Assembly (NCBI RefSeq): GCF_900106595.1
Contig: NZ_FNNC01000002.1
Span: 310,001 to 374,000 of the forward strand
DNA length: 64,000 nt
Direction of reading: 5' to 3'
Source of the DNA: Marinococcus luteus
GTDB taxonomy: Bacteria > Bacillota > Bacilli > Bacillales > Marinococcaceae
The notes beneath the pieces are model-generated. The model was not told where the DNA came from and did not search any database. It was given only the letters and a program-made list of their open reading frames with translations. Each line of letters starts with the position of its first letter. Within the stretch, counting starts at the first letter, position 1. Both the position numbers and the translations under genes were made by a program. Shown piece after piece: positions 31,784-40,624 of this stretch.

Positions 31784-32854
31784 GTGGCTGAGTCATTGAC
31801 CATTGAACGTACAAAATCTCCGAAAACGAAGCCGGATTTCTCTCAGCTCGCTTTCGGAAAAAACTTTACCGACCATATGTTTGTTGTGGATTACGTAGAG
31901 GGGGAGGGCTGGATCGATCCGAGAATCGTGCCATACCAGCCGCTTACCATGGACCCTTCCAGTCTTGTATTTCATTACGGCCAGGCTGTATTTGAAGGAA
32001 TGAAGGCCTATTATTCCGACGGCAATATTATGCTGTTCCGCCCGGAAAAAAACTTCGAACGGTTGAACCAGTCCAACCGCCGGATGAGTATTCCCGAGAT
32101 CGACGAGCAGTTATTGATAGATTCTTTAAAGGAACTCGTTTCGCTTGAACGTGACTGGATCCCCCGCGGAGAGGGGCAGTCGTTGTACATCCGCCCGTTT
32201 GTGATTGCGACGGAAGCAAGTCTCAGCGTAAAACCGTCCTCCTCTTATAAACTGCTGATTATTTTAACTCCTGTCGGCTCTTACTACGGTGGCGATGATG
32301 CCATGAATCCGGTCAGCATCTACGTGGAAAACGAATTCGTCCGCAGCGTCCGCGGCGGCGTCGGTTTTACTAAAACAGCCGGCAACTATGCAGCCAGCCT
32401 GAAGGCGCAGGAGCAGGCCGGAAGCGCCGGGTACGACCAGGTGCTGTGGCTAGACGGCGTAGAGCAGCGCTACATTGAAGAGGTCGGCAGCATGAATATT
32501 TTCTTTAAAATCAGCGGAAAAGTCGTAACTCCTGCACTGAATGGAAGTATTCTTGAAGGAATTACCCGCGACTCCGTCATTGAACTGCTGCATTACTGGG
32601 ATATTCCCGTGGAGGAGCGCCGAATTGATATGGAAGAAATACGTACTGCGTATGAAGCAGGCACACTGGAGGAAATTTTCGGCACTGGTACAGCAGCGGT
32701 CATTTCTCCCGTAGGCGAGCTGCGCTGGGACGCCCAGACCTATAAAATCAATAACGCAGAAACCGGTCCTCTCGCCAAACAGCTTTACGATACGATTACC
32801 GGCATTCAGACCGGGGACAAGGAAGACGTGCTGCACTGGACCCGCACAGTATAA
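31784..32854 (+). CDS. ilvE: Branched-chain amino acid aminotransferase
   Basis: 356 residues from GTG 31784 (AGGAG 10 bases upstream). Fold-IV PLP enzyme of the eukaryote-like/YbgE-IlvK branch: FHYGQAVFEGMKAYYSDG (substrate loop), GGVGFTKTAGNYAASLKAQ with the PLP lysine region, and TGTAAVISPVGELRWD near the C-terminus. It catalyses the last step of Ile/Leu/Val synthesis and the first of their breakdown. It stands alone, without ilv/leu genes. No T-box specifier/antiterminator sequence is visible upstream despite the hairpin there. Confidence 0.92.
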   Translation: MAESLTIERTKSPKTKPDFSQLAFGKNFTDHMFVVDYVEGEGWIDPRIVPYQPLTMDPSSLVFHYGQAVFEGMKAYYSDGNIMLFRPEKNFERLNQSNRRMSIPEIDEQLLIDSLKELVSLERDWIPRGEGQSLYIRPFVIATEASLSVKPSSSYKLLIILTPVGSYYGGDDAMNPVSIYVENEFVRSVRGGVGFTKTAGNYAASLKAQEQAGSAGYDQVLWLDGVEQRYIEEVGSMNIFFKISGKVVTPALNGSILEGITRDSVIELLHYWDIPVEERRIDMEEIRTAYEAGTLEEIFGTGTAAVISPVGELRWDAQTYKINNAETGPLAKQLYDTITGIQTGDKEDVLHWTRTV

Positions 32855-32865
32855 AATTAATAAAC

Positions 32866-32895
32866 AACGGCTCTCCATCCCGGAGGGCCGTTTTG
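32866..32895 (+). terminator. Terminator of ilvE
   Basis: AACGGCTCTCC (from 32866) pairs with GGAGGGCCGTT (to 32892), one mismatch, followed by TTTTGTT. Confidence 0.8.
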
Positions 32896-32993
32896 TTCTG
32901 AATGAAATTCTTTCGTTTTTCTTATTGTATGCTAGAATATACCTACGCATCATTTACAAGTGATACCCGCACGGAAAGAGGAGGAGGGATCGA

Positions 32994-33851
32994 TTGAAAC
33001 AATTAGCGCTTTCTTTACGCGATGGCCGTATGCTTAGCATCTCCATGTTCGGTGATCCGGACGGAACACCTGTCCTTTATGCACACGGAGTCGGAAGCTC
33101 CCGGCTTGAAGCCGCAATTGGAGAAGAAGCTGCAGCTTCCAGCTCTCTTCGTATTATTTCTGTTGACCGCCCCGGCTACGGTCTGTCCACTCCCGATCCT
33201 CATGGCACTTTTCTGCAGTTTTCCAAGGACATCGATGAGGTCATGAATCATTTTGAAATTCAGCGCTGTTCCTTAATCGGTGTCGGCTGCGGAGGTCCTT
33301 ACGCAGCAACCAGTACCAGTCTTCTGAAAGGACGCATCAGCGAGCTCCATTTAGTTGGTTCTCTCGGGCCCACAGAGGATCCTGAATTGTTTCGTCTGCT
33401 CGATACCTCCTTAAAAGCACCACTGCAAACGATTCAGGAAGCACCGGAGCTTCTTCGCACCCGGTGGGAACAGATGAATATGGAGGATAAAATCTTTCAG
33501 ACAGAATTCGAACAGCTTTCCAAAGAAGAACAGCAGTACGTGACTCCGTTTATCCTGGATAAATGGAGGTTTGCGGTCCAGGAATCCGCCCATTCTGCTG
33601 AAGGATTCCTTCGGGACCTCCAGACGCTGATGACGCCCTGGGCCTATCATTTGGAAAACATCGACACGCCGGCTTACATCTGGGCGGGAGAGGAAGACGA
33701 GATTATCCCCCTCCGGCACGCGGTCTACCTTGCCAACCATATCGCCCGGTCCACACTCGAAACGTTTCCCGGCATGGGCCATATCGCGACAGAGGTGCTC
33801 GGCATCAATACAGCTCTACAGCAGATCAGCAAGAACCGCGCCCTGTCATAA
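32994..33851 (+). CDS. Alpha/beta-hydrolase-fold protein lacking the usual nucleophile serine
   Basis: 285 residues from TTG 32994 (GGAGGGA SD). Core features are intact: oxyanion HG at 31-32, VDRPGYGLSTPDP near 58, acid residue in IWAGEEDEIIPLRHA and catalytic His in FPGMGHIATE. The nucleophile elbow, however, reads LIGVGCGGPYA: the GxSxG serine position is Gly98, with Cys99 beside it (codons GGC TGC). Relatives read GLSGGGPYA. It may be a non-enzymatic binding protein, a cysteine variant, or a decaying gene, although the frame is otherwise intact. Confidence 0.8.
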   Translation: MKQLALSLRDGRMLSISMFGDPDGTPVLYAHGVGSSRLEAAIGEEAAASSSLRIISVDRPGYGLSTPDPHGTFLQFSKDIDEVMNHFEIQRCSLIGVGCGGPYAATSTSLLKGRISELHLVGSLGPTEDPELFRLLDTSLKAPLQTIQEAPELLRTRWEQMNMEDKIFQTEFEQLSKEEQQYVTPFILDKWRFAVQESAHSAEGFLRDLQTLMTPWAYHLENIDTPAYIWAGEEDEIIPLRHAVYLANHIARSTLETFPGMGHIATEVLGINTALQQISKNRALS

Positions 33852-33886
33852 AACGAAGCCGCCCTGATAAAAGGACGGCTTCGTTT
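33851..33886. terminator. Bidirectional terminator between convergent genes
   Basis: AAACGAAGCCG (33851-33861) pairs with CGGCTTCGTTT (33876-33886); T-runs on both sides. Confidence 0.8.
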
Positions 33887-33891
33887 ATTGT

Positions 33892-34122
33892 TTAGCGGAT
33901 CGCTTTTAAAATAAAGCTTAGAATTACGACGAAAATAATCGCCCCGATCAGCGCCGGGAAAATCGCAATACTGCCGATGACCGGTCCCCAGGCACCAAAG
34001 ATGGCCCCGCCGATCCACGCGCCGATAATACCTGCAATAATGTTACCCAGAATACCGCCTGGAATGTCTTTACCCAGTATTAAACCGGCAAGCCAGCCAA
34101 TCAGACCGCCGACGATAAGCAT
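33892..34122 (-). CDS. GlsB/YeaQ/YmgE (transglycosylase-associated) stress membrane protein, N-terminus apparently shortened
   Basis: 76 residues, almost entirely hydrophobic with the Gly-rich signature GKDIPGGILGNIIAGIIGAWIGG, AIFGAWGPVIGSIAIFPALIG. Three membrane helices are expected; members are stress-induced inner-membrane proteins of unknown activity (YwzA in bacilli). The frame begins with an ATG that follows the T-run of the preceding terminator (34127-34157) by a few bases, with no SD. Bacillus homologues have about 10 more N-terminal residues. The gene may thus be truncated at the border of the polysaccharide cluster. Confidence 0.75.
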   Translation of the reverse strand: MLIVGGLIGWLAGLILGKDIPGGILGNIIAGIIGAWIGGAIFGAWGPVIGSIAIFPALIGAIIFVVILSFILKAIR

Positions 34123-34126
34123 AAAA

Positions 34127-34157
34127 AAACACAGATTGCAGGAACAAAACTGTGTTT
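34127..34157 (-). terminator. Terminator of the polysaccharide cluster
   Basis: AAACACAG (34127-34134) pairs perfectly with CTGTGTTT (34150-34157); on minus seven T residues follow. It overlaps the stop codon of the last glycosyltransferase gene. Confidence 0.8.
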
Positions 34158-34635
34158 AAACGGAATCAATGTAATTTTTAATCGTTCTCAGCATCTGATC
34201 ATTTCCAGTCTGAAAAGGGGTCGGCTGAAATAATACCAGTTCCTCCATGGCCTGCTTAAGCGTTTTTTCTCCAGTCATCGAGATAACATGGCCTTTGCTT
34301 GTAAACGATTCGGTTAACTGAAGCTGATGATCATCGTTATGCTCCCCGTGCTTTTTCAGCCTTGGAACGACGATGGTTTTTTTATGGTATTTCAGGGCTG
34401 TAGTCACCGATCCGGTGCCTGCATGACTGATAACAAGCTCTGCTTCCTGAAATAGTTTTTCCATCTCTTCTGAAGGGATAAAACGGCGAATCGTCATATG
34501 TTCACTTTCGAATTTTGTGTTGCCATTCTGTACAATGACGTTGTCCTTAATGTACCCTTCCTTTATCAATGCTTCCACTTCATGCAGAAGGCGCTGAAAA
34601 GGAAGTTCGTGGGTGCCAAGCACTACTAGTATCAA
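34156..34635 (-). CDS. Alg13-like glycosyltransferase subunit (catalytic/GT28 C-terminal half)
   Basis: 159 residues from TTG 34635, placed by GGAGGGAG 6 bases upstream and giving MILVVLGTHELPFQRLL, the family start. It contains the UDP-sugar-binding VISHAGTGSVTTALKYHKKTIVVPR of GT28/Alg13 proteins. Bacterial PssE/Cps14G-like proteins pair with an Alg14/PssD-like membrane partner to add one sugar to a lipid-linked acceptor. The TTGA overlap with the preceding gene gives coupled translation. It is the last gene of the cluster. Confidence 0.85.
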   Translation of the reverse strand: MILVVLGTHELPFQRLLHEVEALIKEGYIKDNVIVQNGNTKFESEHMTIRRFIPSEEMEKLFQEAELVISHAGTGSVTTALKYHKKTIVVPRLKKHGEHNDDHQLQLTESFTSKGHVISMTGEKTLKQAMEELVLFQPTPFQTGNDQMLRTIKNYIDSV

Positions 34636-35096
34636 TAGATACTCCCTCCATTTACTGCTTTCGGATAGAATTTTTTCATCGATTCCCACTGGACAATAAA
34701 CAAATCCGCAATAGGATACACTAACCGCCCCGCCAGATTCGGGGAATGTGATTTGGCAAAGCTTTCAATATAGATGACTTTTTTGCGGAATAGCTTCGCA
34801 ATGTAACACATCGGCACCGCTGTGTGTACGCCTGTCGTAACCACTACATCCGGACGCAGCTTTAAAAACAAAAACAGCGATTTAACAATGTTGTAGGAAA
34901 ACTTAAACAGGTACCTGAAGGGATAGTTTCTGGCTCCGTATACTAAAAAGGACATCGGGTACTTTTCTTTCATATCCACCGTTATATCTGTTTTTTCTGT
35001 AATCACATGATAATCGTATTCTGAAAACAGGGGTTCGAGCTGCAATAACTGGGTTAGATGACCACCGACAGACGAAATAAATACTACTTTTTTCAT
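34632..35096 (-). CDS. Alg14-like glycosyltransferase membrane-anchor subunit
   Basis: 154 residues. N-terminal VVFISSVGGHLTQLLQL (Alg14/PssD motif), a basic hydrophobic segment YPFRYLFKFSYNIVKSLFLFLKL that may sit on the membrane, then PDVVVTTGVHTAVPMCYIAKLF and IYIESFAKSHSPNLAGRL. It recruits the Alg13-like catalytic half to the cytoplasmic membrane. It starts 18 bases after the polymerase gene (AAGGA SD). Confidence 0.88.
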   Translation of the reverse strand: MKKVVFISSVGGHLTQLLQLEPLFSEYDYHVITEKTDITVDMKEKYPMSFLVYGARNYPFRYLFKFSYNIVKSLFLFLKLRPDVVVTTGVHTAVPMCYIAKLFRKKVIYIESFAKSHSPNLAGRLVYPIADLFIVQWESMKKFYPKAVNGGSIY

Positions 35097-35114
35097 TTTA
35101 TAGAATCCTTTTTA

Positions 35115-36560
35115 TTAATATTTGTTTTTGCTGCGAAACGACAGGGTATTTTGCTGCGGCTCGGAATATTTCATGGTCAACGCCATTGCCACTGCCAGAT
35201 AGATGGCCGCTGCCGGGTAATACAGAATATGACCTGCTATAATAGAAGCACTTATGCCGAGCCCCATACTGATCAGTCCGAAGAAAAAATAAATGTTCAG
35301 GGGAGCCATCTTATATTTAATCAAGTTTCGAATAATCACATACGCTGTTACAAATATCGGGAACGTTAAAATCAGCAGGCCGATAAATCCATAATCGAAA
35401 AACCAGTCAAACAAATCCATTTCAATAGGGGCCGCTTCTTCTTCATTAGGATAGTTCTGATACACGCCCATTCCCACGATTTTTTGAATAACCGGAGCTT
35501 CATTTAATTGATGAAAAGCCTCCGCCAAATGCTCTTCCCGTCCGCTGAGGATAGCGGAATGGTAAGGGATACTGTTAATGGTATTTAAAATTTCCTGGTT
35601 TGGTTCTTCTTCACTTGGTTCCTCCGTATTTTCAGCTGCATTCTCTTCACCGCCTGCATCTTCCGGCTGACCTTCCGCAGAAGCGCTTTCCTCTTCCTCT
35701 TCTGCCGGTTCCGGCTCTTCATTCATGCTTTCAGTGACAGCGAGACCGAGATTATTGCCTATCGGCATAGCCGGGGTAGCTACGGCAGTTACGATGAAAA
35801 CGACAGCCAAAATCACGAAATTAAGATATTTTCGCTGAAATAACGTTATGATGGCGTATACGATTCCAAGTACAAGGCCTGCAATAAGGCCGACAAAAGC
35901 CACCTTGGTGCCAAGCGTCATCATCGCCCATATGATCAGCAGAGCACCCGCCATTATCGCCATTTTTTTCCATAATTTTTCTGTTTTCATTAACACGAGT
36001 ACTACAAAGGGAAAGCCCATCGCAGTAATAGCGCTGATCTCATTGCCGGAGAAAAACCAGCCTGTGTGTCCCTCTTTTGCTAAAAATCCATATGCTCTTC
36101 GGCCTGTCCCGGTAATATCAGCCAGGAACACCACTACTCCTATAACGAGCATGTTGATTCCTAAAATGTACGGAATGATTTTTTTATGTAAACCTTCGTC
36201 TATTTGTTGATAAATAAACGTCAAATATGTGAAAACGATAATTGGAAAATAAATAGATTTTACGATATTTGTAACTTCAATTGAAAGAACATACGGATCT
36301 TTCACAAAATAATTGACGCCGAAATTAATCGCAAAGTACACAAATAACACAGGAATATAAATGAATAAAAGCTTTCTTATCCATCCTGTAGAAAAAAAGT
36401 ATAAATAGACCAGCCCTGCGCCAATAAATAAGGCCCGGAGCTGGGAAACGAGCGGCGTATCGAAAAATATTAATAAATCTAAAACAGGCTGGACGAGTAA
36501 ATAAGTTAAAAGAACAATCCTGGCAATATTCTCAAAACTAAGGCTTGCAGTTCTTTCCAT
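35115..36560 (-). CDS. O-antigen ligase/Wzy-like polysaccharide polymerase
   Basis: About 481 residues with 10-12 membrane segments. A large extracellular loop (~285-365) starts with a very acidic low-complexity stretch (EEEEESASAEGQPEDAGGEE...) and continues with INSIPYHSAILSGREEHLAEAF, where the Wzy/WaaL catalytic region is expected. It would polymerise lipid-linked repeat units outside the membrane. The acidic insert may be a halophile-type adaptation or a spacer. ATG 36560 follows an AGGAGG; a TTG at 36563 is equally placed. Upstream, 254 AT-rich bases (36564-36817) contain no ORF. Confidence 0.78.
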   Translation of the reverse strand: MERTASLSFENIARIVLLTYLLVQPVLDLLIFFDTPLVSQLRALFIGAGLVYLYFFSTGWIRKLLFIYIPVLFVYFAINFGVNYFVKDPYVLSIEVTNIVKSIYFPIIVFTYLTFIYQQIDEGLHKKIIPYILGINMLVIGVVVFLADITGTGRRAYGFLAKEGHTGWFFSGNEISAITAMGFPFVVLVLMKTEKLWKKMAIMAGALLIIWAMMTLGTKVAFVGLIAGLVLGIVYAIITLFQRKYLNFVILAVVFIVTAVATPAMPIGNNLGLAVTESMNEEPEPAEEEEESASAEGQPEDAGGEENAAENTEEPSEEEPNQEILNTINSIPYHSAILSGREEHLAEAFHQLNEAPVIQKIVGMGVYQNYPNEEEAAPIEMDLFDWFFDYGFIGLLILTFPIFVTAYVIIRNLIKYKMAPLNIYFFFGLISMGLGISASIIAGHILYYPAAAIYLAVAMALTMKYSEPQQNTLSFRSKNKY

Positions 36561-36817
36561 CAAGTCGCATCCTCCTAAAAAGGATAGATAATATTATTGC
36601 AGCTGCACGTACTCTCACGACGAGAATACTATCATATATTATACCACTCCACTAGAGAGAAAAGTATCTAAACCGCCCTAATCATTACTCATTTTGTCTT
36701 CGGCTAATGCAAATCTTTACTTTTTTATTTCAAATAAGGTAAAAAAGATTAACACATAAAATGATTTCAATCATTTACATTAATTAGGTAGTTACGCTTT
36801 GCATGGGCAGACGCCGC

Positions 36818-37816
36818 TTAGCTGCTCTTAAAATTTTCGTTCATGTACTGTTTCCACTCTTTATTCAGTTTTTTAGTTTTTCCTTTCTGCACTGTCTGTT
36901 TAAATAGCTGCACAGGGGGGGTGTGAACAAAAGCATTTCTCCATACCTGTATTTTTTTGGCTGAAGTTAATTTTTGTTTTTCTTCGTTAAAATACTGGAA
37001 AAAAGTTTTATACTTTCTGTTTCTCGTATAAATTTTACTCACTTCCACGATATGCGTCTGTTCAATTTTTTTTGCTTCATGCACCGGGAGGTGAGTTAAA
37101 AAATAATCCTTTTTATATTCAAACAACTGTTCAAGACCTTTCACCTTTGGCTCGAAGCTGTCAGATATCCGGTTCATGGAGTGAACCCGGTACAGTATTA
37201 ATACGTCCTCTACAGCGTAGACTTTATAGCCGTTTGCGAGTATACGTAAATACAAATCTGTCTCCTGCGCACTCACCACTTCCGGCCGGAACCCGTTCAC
37301 TTCCATGAGGCATTCTCTTTTTATAAGTGGAAAGGAAGCTCCTCCTATAAAGTTTTCCGTCAGCATTTTAGTGAACGCTTCTTCATTACTGTATAAGTAG
37401 TTGTTTCCCCTGTTCATGTAACGTTCAATCTGCAGATCCTGATACACGACCAGACTGCTGCAGGTCACGATACCGACAGCGCTGTCACGTTTAAAGGCTT
37501 CCTGCTGCTTTTCAAGCTTTGTATCTGCCCACACGTCGTCATCGTCCAAAAAAGCAACGTAGGCGCCGCTGCTTGCTTCGAGTCCTTTGTTTCTGGCAAT
37601 GTTTCCTCCCTGCGGAGTAGTGTGCGTAATCACCTTCAGCCTGGGCTCATCAATATTTTTTAAATAAGTGGCGGTATCGTCTTCAGAGGCTTCATCTATC
37701 ACGATAATTTCAATATTTGTATATGTCTGGGTTCTCGCGCTTTCAACTGCCTGCTGCAGTAGTGTCCGCCTGTTTCTTGTTGGAATAACCACACTGATTA
37801 ATTCTGGGAAACTCAT
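36818..37816 (-). CDS. Family 2 glycosyltransferase
   Basis: 332 residues. GT-A fold: ISVVIPTRNRRTLLQQAVES at the N-terminus, IIVIDEASEDDTATYL, and AYVAFLDDDDVWADTKLEKQ with the metal-binding DxD. The C-terminal third is basic and helical. It transfers a nucleotide-activated sugar during repeat-unit assembly. It starts 28 bases after the GT4 gene with an AGGAAGGG SD. Specificity is not readable. Confidence 0.85.
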   Translation of the reverse strand: MSFPELISVVIPTRNRRTLLQQAVESARTQTYTNIEIIVIDEASEDDTATYLKNIDEPRLKVITHTTPQGGNIARNKGLEASSGAYVAFLDDDDVWADTKLEKQQEAFKRDSAVGIVTCSSLVVYQDLQIERYMNRGNNYLYSNEEAFTKMLTENFIGGASFPLIKRECLMEVNGFRPEVVSAQETDLYLRILANGYKVYAVEDVLILYRVHSMNRISDSFEPKVKGLEQLFEYKKDYFLTHLPVHEAKKIEQTHIVEVSKIYTRNRKYKTFFQYFNEEKQKLTSAKKIQVWRNAFVHTPPVQLFKQTVQKGKTKKLNKEWKQYMNENFKSS

Positions 37817-37843
37817 TGTACCCTTCCTACTTTCTAAAGAGGT

Positions 37844-38935
37844 TTATTTATTGCCACGAAATATTTGGATAAACTGGTCTTTAATATTATTAATTACATA
37901 TTTTTTAGACATTTTATCTGCTTCTTCCTGCATCCATCGGTACTTATCGTCATCTGCGTATATTACTTTTCCAAGGTAATAAGCAAACTGTTTTTCGTCG
38001 CCCGGAGGCGCTAAATAGCCGTTTTCCCCGTGACGGAGATAGCCCTTCAAACCTCCAATACTGCTCCCCACTACCGGCCGCTTTGACGCCAATGCTTCGA
38101 GTCCTACCAGTCCCAGGCTTTCTCCCTTTCTTTCAGTCGGAAAGCAGAACACTTTAAAGCAATTCATCAGCTCGGCTACTTCTTCCTGCTTTAAAGCCCC
38201 GTAATGAATGATCGCCTCGCCGATTCCAAGCTCGTTTACTTTTCCCCAAAACTGATCCACTTCTCCGCCTCCACCTACGACAATCCCTTTCACAGCGCGA
38301 TCCTCTCTACGGAGCAGGGCGATTGACTCCAAAAAAGTCTCCCACCCCTTACCGTAGTCGATTCGGCTTATAAATCCAATATATATATGTTTTTCGTCCA
38401 AATGATACTTTTGCTTTAACGCCGCGATATTATCTCTTTCATAAAAAATTTCCGGGTTTATACCACCAGACGGAAAAACGTACAGCTTTTCTTTGGGAAT
38501 TTTATGTTTTTGTATTACTAAATCGCGGAAGTATTCAGATGGGCAGATGATTTTATCTGCACGCTTTAACGAAAGCACTGTTATTGTATTCATGATTTTT
38601 TGCTTCATGTTTTCCGGTACTACGTCACTTCCATGAATGTTCACATAAACATTCAGCTTTTTTAAATAGCCCGCGATCAATACAGATATAGAAGACAAAG
38701 ACGGGTAATGCACATAAACAGCATCATATTTATTTGCCAGCGCCTTTACTAGTGTTTTGGCGTAAAATAATCCATAATTCAAATACCTTGAGACAGGATT
38801 CTGGTGTTTTGTTAAGACAGCTTTCTCCACTTTTATTCCATTTTCTTCGAGCATTTTTTCTGAGTTTCTTACAAATGTTCCATATGAAGGATATTTATTA
38901 CTTGGATACATATTAGACACAAGCAATACTTTCAT
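37844..38935 (-). CDS. Family 4 glycosyltransferase
   Basis: 363 residues. GT-B fold: N-terminal VLLVSNMYPSNKYPSYGTFV, interdomain KADKIICPSEYFRDLV-type helix, and a C-terminal nucleotide-sugar domain with GFISRIDYGKGWETFLE, then the E-x7-E motif in ERKGESLGLVGLEALAS. It probably adds an early sugar to the undecaprenyl-linked product of the TagO-like enzyme, whose gene stands 110 bases upstream. Confidence 0.85.
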   Translation of the reverse strand: MKVLLVSNMYPSNKYPSYGTFVRNSEKMLEENGIKVEKAVLTKHQNPVSRYLNYGLFYAKTLVKALANKYDAVYVHYPSLSSISVLIAGYLKKLNVYVNIHGSDVVPENMKQKIMNTITVLSLKRADKIICPSEYFRDLVIQKHKIPKEKLYVFPSGGINPEIFYERDNIAALKQKYHLDEKHIYIGFISRIDYGKGWETFLESIALLRREDRAVKGIVVGGGGEVDQFWGKVNELGIGEAIIHYGALKQEEVAELMNCFKVFCFPTERKGESLGLVGLEALASKRPVVGSSIGGLKGYLRHGENGYLAPPGDEKQFAYYLGKVIYADDDKYRWMQEEADKMSKKYVINNIKDQFIQIFRGNK

Positions 38936-39045
38936 GATTATGCCACCTTCACTGTAGGTTACACATCTAAATAAAATAGACCCGGTCCAAAAGCTGAAAG
39001 GTAGCTGGCGGCGGATCTATTTATACATGGATTTTAGTTCTCAGC

Positions 39046-40101
39046 TTATTCTTTCATAGAGCCGGACAACCGTTTAATAAAGTTTAAAAACGGCCGGTAC
39101 TCTTGACTGACTAGTCCCACACTTTCCACTAGAATCTCAATCAAAATCATTACCACCAACAGCAGAATGAGTGATACCCACAGTGTAGAGAGGGTGAACG
39201 CTACAGCAGAAATACTGCATACAGCACTTATGCAGTAAATAATGAGCACTGTTTCCCGGTGGGAATACCCGAGCCGCAGAAGGCAGTGGTGCAGATGGGA
39301 TTTGTCGGGGGCCGATAAAGACTGCTTATGCACAATTCTCCGGATGATCGCAAAAAACGTATCTGATATCGGCACGGCCAGTATGAGTGCCGGCACGATT
39401 AGAGAAAATACGGTCACATTTTTGAAGCCCATCAGTGCAATAACTGCGATCATAAACCCTAAAAACAGGGCACCGGCGTCTCCCATGAAAATTTTAGCCG
39501 GATGAAAATTATACACTAAAAATCCAAGCGTACCCCCGAGAAGAGCGATGCTTAAGGCTACAATGAAGATGTCACTCTGCAGAATGGCAAGCACCGAAAT
39601 AGTTGTTAACACGATAGCAGAAACTCCGGCAGACAAACCATCAAGGCCGTCGATTAAGTTTATCGCATTGGTCACCCCGACGATCCAGAGCAGTGTGATT
39701 GGGATACTGAAAAGGCCCAGTTCAAGCTCTCCGCCAAACGGCAGATTAATAAAGGTTACCTGCACGCCTCCAATAATGACGATTACAGCTGCAACAATCT
39801 GGGCCAAGAACTTTACTTTAGCCGTTAATTGATAAATATCATCCATAACACCAGTTGCTATAACAATCGTGCTAGCGATAAGGATATAAAAATAGGTTTC
39901 GTTTTCCGGACGCAAAATCAGCACACCCGCTAAAAAAGCAATATAAATAGCAAGACCGCCCATTCTGGCCATCTGACCGGTGTGAACTTTTCGGGCATTC
40001 GGCTGATCGGTAGCACCAATTTTAAACGCCAGCTTTTTTACTAAAGGCGTTATTAGCAAGGCCACTACAAAACTAGTTATTAACGCAATAGCAGTAACCA
40101 T
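39046..40101 (-). CDS. tagO: Undecaprenyl-phosphate GlcNAc-1-phosphate transferase (TagO/WecA/MraY family)
   Basis: 351 residues, about 11 membrane helices. It shows the family's cytoplasmic motifs: ATDQPNARKVHTGQMARMGG, GVMDDIYQLTAKVKF, NLIDGLDGLSAGVS, HPAKIFMGDAGALFLGF (catalytic Asp) and SLSAPDKSHLHHCLLRLG (His-rich loop). It starts wall teichoic acid or polysaccharide synthesis by linking GlcNAc-1-P to undecaprenyl-P. As first gene of the cluster it is the initiating enzyme; teichoic-acid versus exopolysaccharide use is undecided. SD GGGGG lies 7 bases before ATG. Confidence 0.87.
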   Translation of the reverse strand: MVTAIALITSFVVALLITPLVKKLAFKIGATDQPNARKVHTGQMARMGGLAIYIAFLAGVLILRPENETYFYILIASTIVIATGVMDDIYQLTAKVKFLAQIVAAVIVIIGGVQVTFINLPFGGELELGLFSIPITLLWIVGVTNAINLIDGLDGLSAGVSAIVLTTISVLAILQSDIFIVALSIALLGGTLGFLVYNFHPAKIFMGDAGALFLGFMIAVIALMGFKNVTVFSLIVPALILAVPISDTFFAIIRRIVHKQSLSAPDKSHLHHCLLRLGYSHRETVLIIYCISAVCSISAVAFTLSTLWVSLILLLVVMILIEILVESVGLVSQEYRPFLNFIKRLSGSMKE

Positions 40102-40624
40102 TGTGGTCCCCCTGTTGAAGAACGTTTTATATGAACATTTCAGGCACGTTCGAATCCGGGAAGTGAGACCTATTATCTTAACTATGCATTCCTATAATCA
40201 TCCCATTCCAAAAATCCCTACAAATTTAGACGTTTCTTCATGTGAAAAGTTTCGTTATTCTCAAGATAAATAACTGGCATATGAAGGTTACAAATTAGTT
40301 AATGAAATCTCATTATATCTTAGAATAAGCATAAAAACCCGAAAACGCCTAAAAACCAATAAATAGTACCTTCTTTGTACAATTACTGCCTGTGCCTATA
40401 TTATTTAAAAAGCCGGGATATATCTGCTTTTTTGGTTATCATCTATCTTTATACATCATCAGTTCAGATAGATTAGACTCGTTTCATAGATAAATATTTC
40501 AAGGAAAGCATATTCTTCCACCTTCCATGCTAAAATATATACTACTTACATATTGTGTTAACGTAAGAACATTTTGAAAATTAACGCTTTTTAGAAGGAA
40601 ATTACAGGTTTGGAGTGAATACCA
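40102..40624. other. AT-rich intergenic region between divergent polysaccharide genes
   Basis: 523 bases between the TagO-like gene and the OatA-like gene, transcribed away from each other. It should contain both promoters. I see AT-rich tracts but no ORF, convincing hairpin, riboswitch core or tRNA; no promoter pair stands out enough to mark. Confidence 0.6.
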
